Positions 17,823-28,443 are shown, counted from the stretch's first letter. The stretch is 37,921 nucleotides of DNA from Ureaplasma sp. Hg1 (GCA_021378535.1 JAACJV010000009.1:1-37921), one strand, 5' to 3'. Program-made: numbers and translations. The notes: generated by a model not told the origin, from the sequence alone.

Positions 17823-18197
17823 ATGGCACGTATATTTGGTGTAGATATTCCGAATGATAAAAGAGCAGTCATCTCTTTGACTTATATATTTGGAATAGGA
17901 AAAACAACAGCTAAAGATATTTTAGCTGAAGCTAAAATCGATGAATCTCGTAGAATCAAAGATTTGAGTGAAGAAGAATTAGCAATAATTCGTAAAATCG
18001 CTTCAAAGTACACACTTGAAGGTGATTTACGACGTGAAGTTGCTATGAATAAAAAAAGATTAATGGAAATTGCTTCGTATCGTGGAATGCGTCATCGTAG
18101 AAATTTACCAGTTCGTGGTCAAAGAACTAAGACTAATGCACGAACTCGTAAAGGACCAAGAAAAACTGTAGCAAATAAGAAAATCGAATCTAGATAG
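17823..18197 (+). CDS. rpsM: 30S ribosomal protein S13
   Basis: [21 protein letters not shown] at the start, then [51 protein letters not shown]-type C-terminal arm elements identify S13, which bridges to the 50S and contacts the P-site tRNA. The length of 124 aa is usual. Confidence 0.98.
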   Translation: MARIFGVDIPNDKRAVISLTYIFGIGKTTAKDILAEAKIDESRRIKDLSEEELAIIRKIASKYTLEGDLRREVAMNKKRLMEIASYRGMRHRRNLPVRGQRTKTNARTRKGPRKTVANKKIESR

Positions 18198-18208
18198 GAG
18201 ACAATAAC

Positions 18209-18574
18209 ATGGCTAAAAAAAAGAAATTAAGTTTCACAGCTGGAATTGCTCATATTCACGCGACAAGAAACAATACAATTATTACCTTAACAGATGAAAA
18301 AGGGAATGTTATATCATGGGCATCTTCTGGATCTATAGGTTATAAAGGTTCAAAGAAAAAAACCCCATATTCAGCTGGAATTGCTGCTGAATCTACTGCT
18401 AAAATTGCAATGGATTTAGGGCTTAAAAGTGTTAACATTAATGTAAATGGAACTGGTTCAGGTAGAGACACTGCAATCAGAAGTTTACAAGCTGTTGGTT
18501 TAGAAATAACTAACATTAACGATGTAACACCAATACCACATAATGGCTGTAGACCACCTAAAAAACCAAGATAG
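18209..18574 (+). CDS. rpsK: 30S ribosomal protein S11
   Basis: [37 protein letters not shown] and the near-terminal [17 protein letters not shown] are diagnostic of S11, which lies on the platform by the mRNA exit. The length of 121 aa is slightly shorter than the usual 129. It is followed after 9 nt by rpoA. Confidence 0.97.
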   Translation: MAKKKKLSFTAGIAHIHATRNNTIITLTDEKGNVISWASSGSIGYKGSKKKTPYSAGIAAESTAKIAMDLGLKSVNINVNGTGSGRDTAIRSLQAVGLEITNINDVTPIPHNGCRPPKKPR

Positions 18575-18583
18575 GAGAAATAA

Positions 18584-19567
18584 ATGGAAAAATTCTTAAA
18601 ATACAATATTGATGTAGAAACTAAAAATGATGATGATAATTATGCAAAAGTAGTTGTTAGCCCGCTTGAAAGAGGTTTCGGAAATACGCTTGGTAATGCA
18701 ATTAGAAGAATCATTTTAAGCAACATTCCTGGGGCATCAATGTTTGCAATCAAAATCCCCGGAGTAACTCACGAATTTCAAGCAATTGATGGAGTTTATG
18801 AAGACGTTACACAAATTATTTTAAATCTTAAAAGATTAGTTATCTCTATAGATGAAAATATTTATAGTGATGATGAATTAGATAATATACACATTGAGGA
18901 ATGACCGACTTTGAAAATTAATTTTTCAGGGCCTGGCGATATTACAGGACACGACATAGAAGTGCCTGCTGGATTTGAAGTTATCAACAAAGATATTCAT
19001 ATCGCTACTATTACCAGAAAAAGTAAATTTCAAATGGAATTATATGCAAGAACAGGTAGAGGTTTTAAAACTTTTAAAGAAAACAAAGAAGGAATTACTA
19101 GTTTATCTGTTATTCCAACTGATTCAGATTATTCACCAATTATTAAAGTATCATATAATGTTGAAGAATTTAAGTTAAGCAAACAAGCTGTTGGTGATAG
19201 ACTAACAATTGAAGTTGCTACCAATGGTGCTAAAAAAGCAAGCGATACAATTGCATTAGCAGCTAAAATACTAAGCGAACATTTAATTCCACTAGTGGAT
19301 ATTAATGAAAGAATTCATGAAATAGAAATCATGAAAGAACGTGAAGCTGAAACTAAAAAGGCAAGTTTATCAATTCCAATTGAAGACTTAGACTTAACAG
19401 TAAGAGCATACAACGCACTTAAAGGCGCTGGAATTAATACAACCCACGAATTGATTGAAAAAAGTCGTTCTGAAATTGATAGAATCCGTAATTTAGGAAG
19501 AAAATCAGTTAATGAAATTATTCATAAAATTCACGAACGTGGCTTGAAATTAAAAGATAATAGTTAG
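18584..19567 (+). CDS. rpoA: DNA-directed RNA polymerase subunit alpha
   Basis: The frame crosses TGA (Trp, codon 107) at 18902, giving 327 aa, near the usual 314-330. The N-terminal dimerisation domain shows [20 protein letters not shown] and [14 protein letters not shown]. The C-terminal domain (about residues 260-325) has the double helix-hairpin-helix pattern [16 protein letters not shown] and [14 protein letters not shown] that binds UP elements and regulators. Operon position between rpsK and rplQ is standard. Confidence 0.97.
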
Positions 19568-19579
19568 GAGGAACAATAA

Positions 19580-19939
19580 ATGTCTTTTCAAAATAAAAAA
19601 GGTAAAACTAGATCATGACGTAAAATGGTTACACGCCAACAAGTGTCTGATGTTATAGCTTATGGTAGAATTACAACTACAATAACAAAAGCAAAAGAAT
19701 CACAACGACATGTCGATAAAATGGTTACACTAGCAAAAAAGGATACATTAGCTTCAAGACGAAAAGCTGCTTCTGTATTATTAAATACTAGTACAATGAA
19801 CAGTGATGATTTATTGAAGAAATTATTTAATAAAATTGGACCCAAATATAAAACCCGCAACGGGGGTTATACAAGAGTTTTAAAACTAGGATCAAGACCT
19901 GGGGATAACACTGAAGAAGCTATTTTAGAATTAGTTTAA
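19580..19939 (+). CDS. rplQ: 50S ribosomal protein L17
   Basis: The start at 19580 (AGGAGG upstream) precedes TGA codon 13; reading it as Trp joins 15 N-terminal residues to VTRQQVSDVIAYGRITTTITKAKE. DTLASRRKAASVLLN and NGGYTRVLKLGSRPGDNTEEAILELV complete the L17 pattern. At 119 aa it is of normal length. It is the last gene of the super-operon. Confidence 0.97.
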
Positions 19940-19943
19940 TATT

Positions 19944-19976
19944 AAATCTAACTGAAATTCAGTTAGATTTTTTTTT
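19944..19976 (+). terminator. Strong Rho-independent terminator ending the ribosomal operon
   Basis: A perfect 12-bp stem (19944-19955 with 19959-19970), a 3-nt loop and a T run to 19976. It starts 5 nt after the rplQ stop. Confidence 0.93.
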
Positions 19977-20024
19977 ATTTAATTATCGGAAGAAACTTAA
20001 AGAAATATGAAAGCGATTAAAAAA

Positions 20025-20053
20025 TAAACTTTTTTATGAAATTTCAATATAAT
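20025..20053 (+). promoter_or_regulatory. Probable promoter of the ecf operon
   Basis: A perfect TATAAT (20048-20053) lies 34 nt before the ecfA1 ATG and downstream of a strong terminator, so a promoter is expected here. The -35 region is poor (TAAACT at 17-nt spacing). Confidence 0.45.
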
Positions 20054-20087
20054 ATATAAGATATATTAATCAGATAGGAATATTTTA

Positions 20088-20954
20088 ATGACAAAAGATA
20101 AAACTTTAATATTACCAGAAAAAAAAGAAAAAATAGCTAAACAAGCTGTTGAATTTACTAATGTATCTTATGGTTATACTAAAGAAAGATTGGCGTTAGA
20201 AGATGTATCATTTTCTATTGATGAAGGTGAATATGTTTGCATTATTGGACATAACGGTTCAGGAAAATCTACAGTATCAAAAGTTTTAACAGGCTTATTA
20301 AAGCCGCAAAAAGGATATATTAAATTATTTACTGAAAAAATTAGTTTAGCTAATCTTAAATTTTTAAGAAACAATATAGGGATTGTTTTTCAAAACCCAG
20401 ATAATCAATTTATTGGTATGACAGCAGAAGATGATATTGCTTTTGGTTTAGAAAATCGTAAAGTGCCTCGTGAAATGATATGAGATATTATTTTGCGAGC
20501 AGCTGAGGCTGTTAACATTACTCAGTTACTTAAAAAAGAATCTTCTGAACTTTCTGGTGGGCAAAAACAAAGAGTAGCTATAGCTAGTATTTTAGCTATC
20601 AATCCTAAGGTTATTATTTTTGATGAATCTACGTCAATGCTAGATCCAAAAGGTAAGGTTGAATTAAAGGAATTAATGGTGAAATTAAGAGATGAGGCAA
20701 TGAAAACTGTGATTTCGATAACCCATGATATGGAGGAAGTTATTCGCGCTGATAAAGTAATAGTAATGGACCAAGGTCATGTAATTAAGTTTGGCAAGCC
20801 ATCAGAAGTATTTGAAAACGAAAAATTTTTACAGGAAATTAAGTTGGATGTACCATTTACTTTAAAGTTGTCACGTTTATTAAAAGAAAAAAGTAATAAA
20901 GAAATTAATCTAACATTAGATCACAAGGAATTAATTAAACAAATATGTCATTAA
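20088..20954 (+). CDS. ecfA1: Energy-coupling factor transporter ATPase EcfA1
   Basis: One of two ATPases that power ECF-type vitamin and micronutrient uptake with EcfT and exchangeable S components. Motifs: Walker A GHNGSGKST (54-62), Q-loop VFQNPDNQF, signature LSGGQ (155-159), Walker B IIFDESTSMLDP with catalytic E180, and the switch His in SITHDM. W132 is TGA. The 288-aa length is normal. The 3' end overlaps ecfA2 by 10 nt. The order rplQ-ecfA1-ecfA2-ecfT-truA is conserved across Firmicutes and Mollicutes. Confidence 0.95.
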
Positions 20955-22246
20955 AAGAAAACAAAACATTTGGGCCATATGATGATTTAGAAAACGCAAT
21001 TAGTGTGCGTAATCTTTATGCTGTCTATGATCCAGGGTCTGAGAATCAATTGATTGCTGTTAATGACCTTAGTTTTGATTTCAAAAAAAATAAAATATAT
21101 TTTGTAATTGGTAATTCTGGTTCAGGTAAATCAACATTGGTTGCACATTTTAATGGCTTGTTAAAAAGCAAATACGGAATTATTAAAATTGACGATATTT
21201 CTATTAATGGTAAAAAGGATTTGCAAAAGGTTTTATTGTTTCCCTTAGCTTTAGATAATGAAGAAATTACACAAATGTTAAATGACAAACTAATTATTAA
21301 TAATCGTAATCTTCATATTGTTATTGCCAATAAAAATGCATGGAAAAGTGATATAGCACTAGCATTCGAAGGTAATTATAAGCTAAAACCTCAAAGTGTA
21401 AAGATATTAAAATCGACTGATTTTAAGCAGGAAATTGATGATCAATGATTTAGTAATACCAAAATTGCATTAATTACATTAAGGGAAGATGAATTTGTTG
21501 AAATTTTAGATTCTAAAAACTTTAACGATGTTAACCCTAACGAATGTAATGCTGATAAAATAAGAATTTATAATCGGAAAAATACAGGTAAAATAAAAGA
21601 ATTTAAAAAACTTCGTAAGAAGGTTAGTATGGTTTTTCAATTTCCTGAATACCAATTATTCAAAGATACAATTGAAAAAGACATTATGTTTGGACCAATG
21701 GCACTAGGAACAAAAAAACCAGAAGCTAAAATATTAGCTAAAAAATATTTAAATAAATTAGGTTTAGACGATTCTTACTTAGAACGTTCACCCTTTGCAT
21801 TAAGTGGTGGGCAAAAGCGTCGCGTTGCGATTGCTGGTATTTTATCAATCGAACCCAATGTTTTAATTTTTGATGAACCTACAGCTGGACTAGATCCCGC
21901 TGGTGAAAAAGAAATGATGGGAATAATTGAAGAAGCAAAACGTGACGGTAAAACAGTTTTTGTTATTACTCATACTATGGAACATGTACTTGAAGTCGCT
22001 GACTACGTTTTAGTAATGGATCAAGGTGAAATTATCAAACATGGTGTTCCTTATGAAATATTCACAGATCAAGAATTGATTAGAACTACATCAATTGATG
22101 TTCCGCGAGTTATTCATGTTATTCAAGAATTAATGGCCGAAGATAAAATATTTACTAAATTAATGGAAAAGCAACCTAATACAATAGAGAAATTATCAGA
22201 TGAAATTGCTTTAATTCTTAATGACCAAAAAGGAAAGGGGAAATAA
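20945..22246 (+). CDS. ecfA2: Energy-coupling factor transporter ATPase EcfA2 with about 125-residue insertion
   Basis: Partner ATPase of EcfA1. Walker A GNSGSGKST (56-64), Q-loop VFQFPEYQLF (230-239), signature LSGGQ (286-290), Walker B VLIFDEPTAGLDP with E311 and the switch His in VITHTM are all intact. The family usually has about 280-290 aa with some 40 residues between Walker A and the Q-loop; here the protein has 433 and that gap is about 165. The insertion (about residues 90-215, roughly 21212-21589) looks like a small alpha/beta domain and includes one TGA Trp (codon 168). It is in frame, so it is not a frameshift. I do not recognise its fold. Confidence 0.93.
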
Positions 22247-22248
22247 CT

Positions 22249-23499
22249 ATGGGTGCAGGCACATATATTAGAAGAAATTCACCAATCCATAAATTAAACC
22301 CTTCGTTAAAATTTATTGCATATATTTTATTTATTGTATTGGTATTTTTACCTATCGGTTTTTTTGGTCAAACAATTTTATTTGCTGTTATATTAATAGT
22401 ATATGTAATGGCTAAATTACCCCGAAAAGCATTGCGGGAAATATTTAAATCGGTGGCAATTTTATTTATTTTATTATTTATTATAAATTGGGTAACATAT
22501 AAGGATCCGATTGCTATTTATCATTATGCAGATAGTGACAATGCTTTTATTGGTTCGTCCAGTTGGATTAATGGGCCTATTTGAAAAGGTTCAGGTAGTG
22601 TTTCAGATAATTTAGTTTCAAATATTTGGGGTGGTTCTATTTCTGGTTATGACGCGCAATGAATTAATGCTCATAATACAGTTTTAACTGATGTTTGAAA
22701 ACACAATGGGGGTTCAATTAATAGAACTTGAAATAGTATTTCCAGCGATGCTAGAAATCAGGTAAAAACATTTGTAGATGCTCAACATTTTGTTGGAGCA
22801 GATAGTAATACAGCTAAAACTTACTACTACATGATTACAAATGGATTTTCATTTGATGGTGTTCAATACTCTGCTTTTAGTTTACATGGGACAAGTAGTG
22901 TTAATATTGCTGCTAATCAAGTTATTTTTTATCAAGCTAATTGATATACGCTTAGCCCTCAAGCAATTGTTTTGGCTCTTTATATCACAACTAAAATTGC
23001 TATGATGATTATATTAACTGAAATTTTAACATCAACAACATCATCAATTGAGTTAACATATGCACTTGAAGATATATTAAGTCCATTAAGAATACTAAAG
23101 TTACCAGTAAATGAAGGTGCAATGATGATTTCGATTGCGCTTCGATTTGTACCCTCGTTATTAGATGAATCAAAACGTATTTTAAATGCACAAGCATCAC
23201 GAGGGGTAGACTTTAAAAACGGCGGTTTTAAAGAAAAAACCCACTCCCTAATTTCGTTAATCGTACCGTTATTTTCAATTGCTTTTAAAAAAGCGGAGGA
23301 TTTGGCAAATGCAATGGAGGCACGAGCTTATAATCCAAGATATGCTAGAAGTAGATATCGTAAATATAATTTGAAACTCACAGATTGATTAGGTTTCTTT
23401 ATGGTTTCGATAGTTTGTGGATTCTTGATATCAATTTCAATATTTCATGTATTCTTCACGGCCTATGGTATTTTTGAAGCTTCCCTAATTTTTGCATAA
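22249..23499 (+). CDS. ecfT: Energy-coupling factor transporter transmembrane protein EcfT with large insertion
   Basis: EcfT links the two ATPases to the S component. The N-terminal membrane helices (about 20-86) and the C-terminal half from about residue 235 are typical, including the coupling-helix motifs QASRGVDF and MEARAYNPR that contact EcfA. Usual length is about 265; this protein has 416. About 145 extra residues (roughly 88-232), rich in Ser, Asn, Gly and Trp and almost free of Lys, lie between membrane helices. Seven or more TGA codons occur, several in the insertion, so the standard code would shatter it. The composition suggests an extracellular domain, by inference. Confidence 0.9.
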
Positions 23500-23500
23500 T

Positions 23501-24247
23501 ATGAATTATAAAGTTACAGTCGCTTATAACGGAAGTCATTATCACGGTTGAGCGATTCAAAAAGATGTTAAAACAGTGCAAGGTTCAATTGAAACAACGT
23601 TATCAGAAATTTTTCAGCGCAAACTTAAAATTGTAGCTTCAGGACGTACGGACGCCTATGTCCATGCGTACGGCCAAGTATTTAATTTCAAACATAAAAA
23701 ACTAACATTAGATGCAAAATCAATGTGTGAAGCGTTAAAACGTAGTTTGCCAAAGGATATTGAAGTTATTAATCTTGTTATTGCAGATGATAAGTTTCAT
23801 GCGCGCTATCATGTTCTAGATAAGGAATATGTCTATTGTATTAATACTAATCCACGTCATGATATTTTTCAAGAGGATACAATTTATCAATATAATAAAC
23901 CAATAGATATAAATAAAATAAATAAATTAGCTCAAGAATTTGTAGGAGAACATGATTTCTTATCATTTAGCACTACAGAAGTAGCTAATTCAACAAGAAC
24001 TATTAAAACAATTACCATAACTGAAACAGATGGAATTGTTAAAATAAATATTAAAGGTTCAGGCTTTATTCGAAATATGGTGCGTATGATTGTCGGAAAT
24101 TTATTGTTATATAATAATGATAAAAAAAGTTATGCGACAATATTAGAATTACTTAATGATCCTAAAAAAGGATCTTCAGTTACCAAGGCTCCAGGGTGTG
24201 GCTTATATTTACTGAAAGTAAACTATCACAAAAAATTTGAAATTTAA
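23501..24247 (+). CDS. truA: tRNA pseudouridine synthase A
   Basis: TruA makes pseudouridine at positions 38-40 of the anticodon arm. The start at 23501 is 2 nt after the ecfT stop and joins across TGA codon 17 (YHGWAIQKDV) to VQGSIETTL. The catalytic Asp lies in ASGRTDAYVHAYGQV. GSGFIRNMVRMIVGNLL near the end is also typical. The length is 248 aa. Linkage to the ecf genes is conserved in the phylum and probably reflects operon inheritance, not function. Confidence 0.96.
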
Positions 24248-24282
24248 TTTATTTGGATACAAAATAAACAAAAAAATAGATA

Positions 24283-24319
24283 TAGATTTTTTACAAACTA
24301 AACGCTATAATAAATAGCG
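24283..24319 (+). promoter_or_regulatory. Promoter of ychF with a palindrome over the -10 box
   Basis: TATAAT (24306-24311) is preceded at 17 nt by TAGATT (24283-24288). The -10 box lies inside the inverted repeat CGCTAT-aataa-ATAGCG (24303-24319), a possible repressor site or a hairpin at the transcript start. Confidence 0.5.
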
Positions 24320-24345
24320 AGATATTATATTTGAGAGGTATTTTT

Positions 24346-25446
24346 ATGGGATTATCAACAGGAATTATTGGATTACCAAACGTAGGGAAATCGACATTAT
24401 TTAATGCAATTACCAATTCACAAGTTGAGGCAGCAAATTATCCATTTGCAACTATAGAACCAAATGTTGGAATTGTTAGTCTTCCTGATAATCGTTTAGA
24501 ACAAATGGCACTATTAATTAACCCAGATAAAATAATGCCTGCTACATGTCAATTTGTAGATATAGCAGGATTGGTTAAAGGTGCTAGCAAAGGTGAAGGT
24601 TTAGGTAATAAATTTCTTCAAAACATTCGTGAAGTAGATGCTATTTGTCACGTAGTTAGATGCTTTAAAGATAAATCAATAACCCACGTTCACGATGGAG
24701 TTGACCCAATTAGAGATATCGGTGTTATTAATTTAGAATTAATTATGGCAGACCTTGAAATAATGAGTAAACGTTTACACCGTATTAAAAAGAAAGCTGA
24801 ATCAGGCGATAAAGAGTCAAAAAACGAAGTATCTTTATTAACTAAAATAGTTAATTGTTTGGAAAGCGGAAAACTTGTTAGTGATATTCATTTACATAAT
24901 GAAGAAATCGAAAGCCTTAGTTCGTATAATCTTTTGACACTTAAACCAATTTTATATATTGCTAATATTGGGGAAGATGAAATTGGTGAGCCAGATAGTA
25001 ATGAATATTATCGACAATTAGAAGATTACTGCAAGGACACAAAAAATAAATTAGTTCCTATTAGCGCTAAAATCGAATACGAGATTAGTCAATTGAATCC
25101 CGAAGATAAAAATATTTTTATGGAAGATTTAAGTATGTCATGTACAGGCTTAGATAAAGTAATTAGAAGTTCATTTGAACTACTGAACCTAGCTACATAT
25201 TTTACATTTGGTAAAAAAGAAGTAAGAGCTTGAACCTTCCACAAAGGTATGACAGCCCCACAATGTGCTGGGATTATTCACACAGATTTTGAAAGAGGTT
25301 TTATCAAAGCTGAAATAATGAAATATGAAGATCTAGTTGCTTTAAAAAATGAACTTGCTGTTAAAGTAGCTGGGAAAATGCGACTAGAAGGTAAGACATA
25401 TTTAATGCAAGATGGAGATGTTTGTAATTTTAAGTTTAATGTTTAA
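24346..25446 (+). CDS. ychF: YchF/OLA1-type GTPase/ATPase
   Basis: The start ATG at 24346 follows GAGAGG by 7 nt and gives MGLSTGIIGLPNVGKST; an in-frame TTG further upstream lies before that Shine-Dalgarno and was not used. Motifs: G1 GLPNVGKST, G3 DIAGLVKGASKGEGLGNKF region, and the family-specific NxxE (ANIGEDE) in place of NKxD, which in this family favours ATP. TGA codon at 25231 (Trp) leads into the TGS domain TFHKGMTAPQCAGIIHTDFE. The length of 366 aa is the family's. The protein acts on ribosomes or in stress responses in other bacteria. Confidence 0.96.
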
Positions 25447-25463
25447 TAGAGGAGAAATTAAAA

Positions 25464-26111
25464 ATGGCAAAATTTAATGCTTTTACAACCCCTAAAGGTT
25501 GGATTGATGTTATTTGCGGACCTATGTTCGCAGGGAAATCTGAAGAATTATTACGAAGATTAAACCGTATGCGTTTTGCAGAAGTTGAGTTCTTAGTTTT
25601 TAAACCTAAATTAGACACTAGAACTTCTCAAATAAAATCAAGAGACGGTCGAGCTATTAGCGCGATTGAGATTGATGATCCAATAGAAATTTTTACCCAT
25701 ATTTCTGAGTTCAAATCTAAACCTCACATTATAGCGATTGATGAGGCTCAGTTTTTTACACTTAATTTAAAAGAAGTTTGCACGACATTGGCAAACAACG
25801 GATATATTGTGTTAGTTGCAGGTTTAGAAAAAGATTTTAGAGGGGAATCATTTGGACCCTTGCCGGAAATTTTAACCCATGCAGAGCATATTCACAAATT
25901 AACTGCCATCTGCACTGAGTGTGGAGCACCTGCAACAATGACGCAAAGACTAATAAATCATAAACCTGCAATTTATGATTCGCCAATTGTATTAATTGGT
26001 AATACTGAAGCATACACAGCAAGATGCCGACATCATCATGAAGTTCCAGGCAAACCTAAGACATTTGCTGATAAACAATACGATATGCTTTTGACAGAAC
26101 ATAAAAGATAA
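25464..26111 (+). CDS. tdk: Thymidine kinase
   Basis: Salvages thymidine to dTMP, important in organisms with poor nucleotide synthesis. P-loop GPMFAGKSEELL, the DEAQFF motif with the catalytic/Mg-site acids, and a zinc-binding lasso (CTECGAP, later CRHHHE) identify a type II thymidine kinase. The length is 215 aa. AGAGGAGAAA precedes the ATG, 17 nt after ychF, so the two are probably co-transcribed. Confidence 0.96.
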   Translation: MAKFNAFTTPKGWIDVICGPMFAGKSEELLRRLNRMRFAEVEFLVFKPKLDTRTSQIKSRDGRAISAIEIDDPIEIFTHISEFKSKPHIIAIDEAQFFTLNLKEVCTTLANNGYIVLVAGLEKDFRGESFGPLPEILTHAEHIHKLTAICTECGAPATMTQRLINHKPAIYDSPIVLIGNTEAYTARCRHHHEVPGKPKTFADKQYDMLLTEHKR

Positions 26112-26190
26112 ATTAATTCTAGAGTTATAAATAAAAATTATATTTATATAAAAATAAAGCCTGTAATTCCATGATATAGACCAAACCCAT

Positions 26191-26235
26191 AATATGCCAC
26201 AATCTACTTAGAATGTTTATTGTGACATATTTTTT
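26191..26235 (+). terminator. Probable terminator after tdk
   Basis: A 13-bp stem with one mismatch (26191-26203 with 26219-26231), a 15-nt loop and a T run to 26235. It lies 80 nt after tdk. Confidence 0.65.
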
Positions 26236-26371
26236 ATCACTTTTTTATTGTTTTCAATCCGGTGTTGAATGCATTTTTTTAAAAGTAAAAGGGAATTTTT
26301 TTATCTTTAGTATCGCTATGCTAACGTATCTCTATCTATTAAAGTTTCCCATGTTTCTAAATGCGATAATC

Positions 26372-26400
26372 TTGCACTATTAAATTTTAAGTTGTATAAT
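26372..26400 (+). promoter_or_regulatory. Upstream promoter of the glycosyltransferase pair
   Basis: TTGCAC (26372-26377), a 17-nt spacer and a perfect TATAAT (26395-26400). It would give a leader of about 110 nt before the first glycosyltransferase. Confidence 0.65.
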
Positions 26401-26474
26401 ATTGTATGATTTTAAACATTGTTAAGTCATTAATTAATAGGATAAAGGATAAGAGTATTTTCTAATCTAAAATT

Positions 26475-26504
26475 TTGATATTATTAAAGATAGAAAATTA
26501 CAAT
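26475..26504 (+). promoter_or_regulatory. Possible second, gene-proximal promoter
   Basis: TTGATA (26475-26480), an 18-nt spacer and TACAAT (26499-26504). Its start site would be within about 8 nt of the ATG at 26519, which has no Shine-Dalgarno, as at rbgA. Confidence 0.4.
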
Positions 26505-26518
26505 TAAATGTGATACAA

Positions 26519-27547
26519 ATGCAAAAAATACTTACTTTGATTATTCCTACTTATAATCGTTCTAATAAGATAGAAAAGACATTATCACTAATAGATTGTG
26601 GGATTGTAAAAGATCTAAACATTATTGTAGTGGACGATGGAAGTACGGATAATACGGAATTAATGGTTAAACCCTTTATTGAAAAATTTCCAGAAGTTTT
26701 TCATTATTGTAAGAAGGATAATGGCAATTGAGGTTCTGTTATGAACTATATATTTCCTTTGGTTGAATCCAAATATTTAAAAATTTTAGATTCAGATGAT
26801 CAACTAATTAATTTAAATGAATTTATAGAAAAGCTAAAAATGATAGATGCTGATTTAGTTGTGACGGATTTTGGTTTTAGAAACGGATCTGAATTTTCCT
26901 TCAGGTCCTTTAGTAAGGTTTTTAAGAAACAAAATGCGCTAGATAAAACAATGGATTTAGATGAAATTAATCTTTATAAACAATTATTATCAATTCATTC
27001 ACTTACATTGTCAAAAAGAATGTATAAAATGGTGTATGATTTGCCAGAAGGTATTTTTTATACTGATTCTTTACTTGTTCTTAAGACTTTAACTTTTGCA
27101 AAAACAATTCATTACATAAATGATTTTCCAGTTTATATGTATATTGTTCACGCAGGAGAGCAAAGCATGCAACTAAATATGCTAATGAAAAACCAAGAAC
27201 AATATCAAAAGATTTTAGATATAGGATTAGATATAGAAATACCAGACGATATATCAGATAAGAGAAAATATACGATTGCAAGAGCGTTGAAAACCATCAT
27301 TTATTTAAACGTTCTTATAATAAGTTTAGATAAATCGCTTGATTGATCATCAAAACACTGTAGAATCCTAGAACTACTAAAAAATGTAAAGAACAAATTA
27401 CCTGATGAATTTTATAATAATTATATAAACACTCGTTATTTTCACTTCATTATAAAAATGAAAGGAAACATTAGTATTCTTAACCATTTATGTTTCATAA
27501 TTTCTTCTAACCCTTTTTTAAAAGTTATCAAGAAGGATATAAAATAG
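26519..27547 (+). CDS. Family 2 glycosyltransferase (first of a tandem pair)
   Basis: Transfers a sugar from a nucleotide sugar; acceptor unknown. The N-terminus LTLIIPTYNRSNKIEKTL and VVDDGSTDNTE are the GT-A nucleotide-binding motifs; DSDD is the metal-binding DxD. A TGA Trp lies in NGNWGSVMNY and another near 27340. The protein has 342 aa with no clear membrane helix at the C-terminus. ATG 26519 is preferred; an in-frame GTG at 26510 is an alternative and neither has a Shine-Dalgarno. It shares the pattern K-x(2-3)-N-W-G-x(3)-N-Y and the DxDD block with the next gene, so the two look like paralogues. Confidence 0.88.
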
Positions 27548-28443
27548 TGTTATTCTCAATTATTGTTCCAGTCTTTAATATGGCTAATTCAATTATTTCA
27601 ACACTTGATAGTATTTTATATCAATCACTTTATCAAAACTTTTTTGAAGTGATTATTATTGATGACGATTCTACTGATTCATCAGCAGAGATAATCAAGG
27701 ACTATATTAAAGATAAACCTAATTTTTTCTATTATCACAAAAAGAATAGTAATTGGGGAGGAAATATCAATTACATTAAGCATGAACATTTAACAAATGG
27801 TGAGTACATTACAATTCTTGATGCAGATGATACATATTACTATAACTGCTTAAGCAACGTTAAAAAATTAATTGAGCATAATAGCAATGTAGATATAGTC
27901 ACATCATGATACCAACGTTCTTTTATGGATGGCACCAAGAAGATTATAAAACCCTTTTGGACAAAGAATCAAATCATTAAAAACAAAGATGCTTACCGCA
28001 CCCCTTATAGTTTACCAATAGGAAAATTTTATAATCAAAAACTATTTTATTGTGGAGTTAATCTAAAGGAAAATGTATCTTTTCAAGATGCCGTTTTATT
28101 TCAGGATATGATTAGTAAATCATCTGGTTTACTAATGCAATTAACAGAAGTTGTTGGCGTTTGAAATAGTGAACGGAAGGGTAATTCTTCAACAGAATTA
28201 TGAAATGATAAAAAGGTAGAAGATTGAAGTAACCTGATTGAATCATTAATTAATGAACATAGTGCATCATTAGTCGGATTGATGTATAGCACGATTGATC
28301 CATATCGTAAAAATTTAAAACGTAAATTAATTATTAAAGAGGCAATCAATTATGATTGATTGCCCTGATATTTAAGAGGAATATACCGAATAATAGTTAT
28401 ACTATATGTTTTAAAAATATTTGAAACTAAGGTAAATCATTAA
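27547..28443 (+). CDS. Family 2 glycosyltransferase (second of a tandem pair)
   Basis: Starts with GTG at 27547, sharing a base with the previous TAG; AGAAGGAT lies upstream. FSIIVPVFNMANSI, IIDDDSTDSS and ILDADD give the GT-A motifs. Seven TGA Trp codons after 27907 must be read through to reach TAA 28441-28443, giving 298 aa; the C-terminal third is basic, has a Trp/Tyr-rich segment and a short hydrophobic helix (YRIIVILYVLKIF) that could anchor it to the membrane. Its last 17 nt overlap the 3' end of the opposite-strand gene. Confidence 0.86.

Larger units (their letters stand above)
26112..26518 (+). other. Gene-free stretch between tdk and the glycosyltransferases
   Basis: About 407 nt without a gene. 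It holds an imperfect hairpin terminator (26191-26235) and two possible promoters (26372-26400 and 26475-26504). The middle part (26236-26371) is T-rich and has no open frame of note even with UGA as Trp, and no tRNA-like fold was seen. Confidence 0.6.

Noticed and set aside
20945-22246. EcfA2 as two genes or a frameshifted pseudogene
   Set aside because: Reading TGA 21446-21448 as Trp gives one frame with all ABC motifs in order, so it is a single intact gene with an insertion.
24331-24345. Upstream TTG start for ychF
   Set aside because: It lies before the GAGAGG ribosome binding site, and the family begins at the MGLSTGI Met.
26236-26371. Possible small RNA or decayed gene in the tdk-glycosyltransferase gap
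   Set aside because: Only weak imperfect pairings and no frame of note were seen, and its only flanking signals are the tdk terminator and the next promoter.
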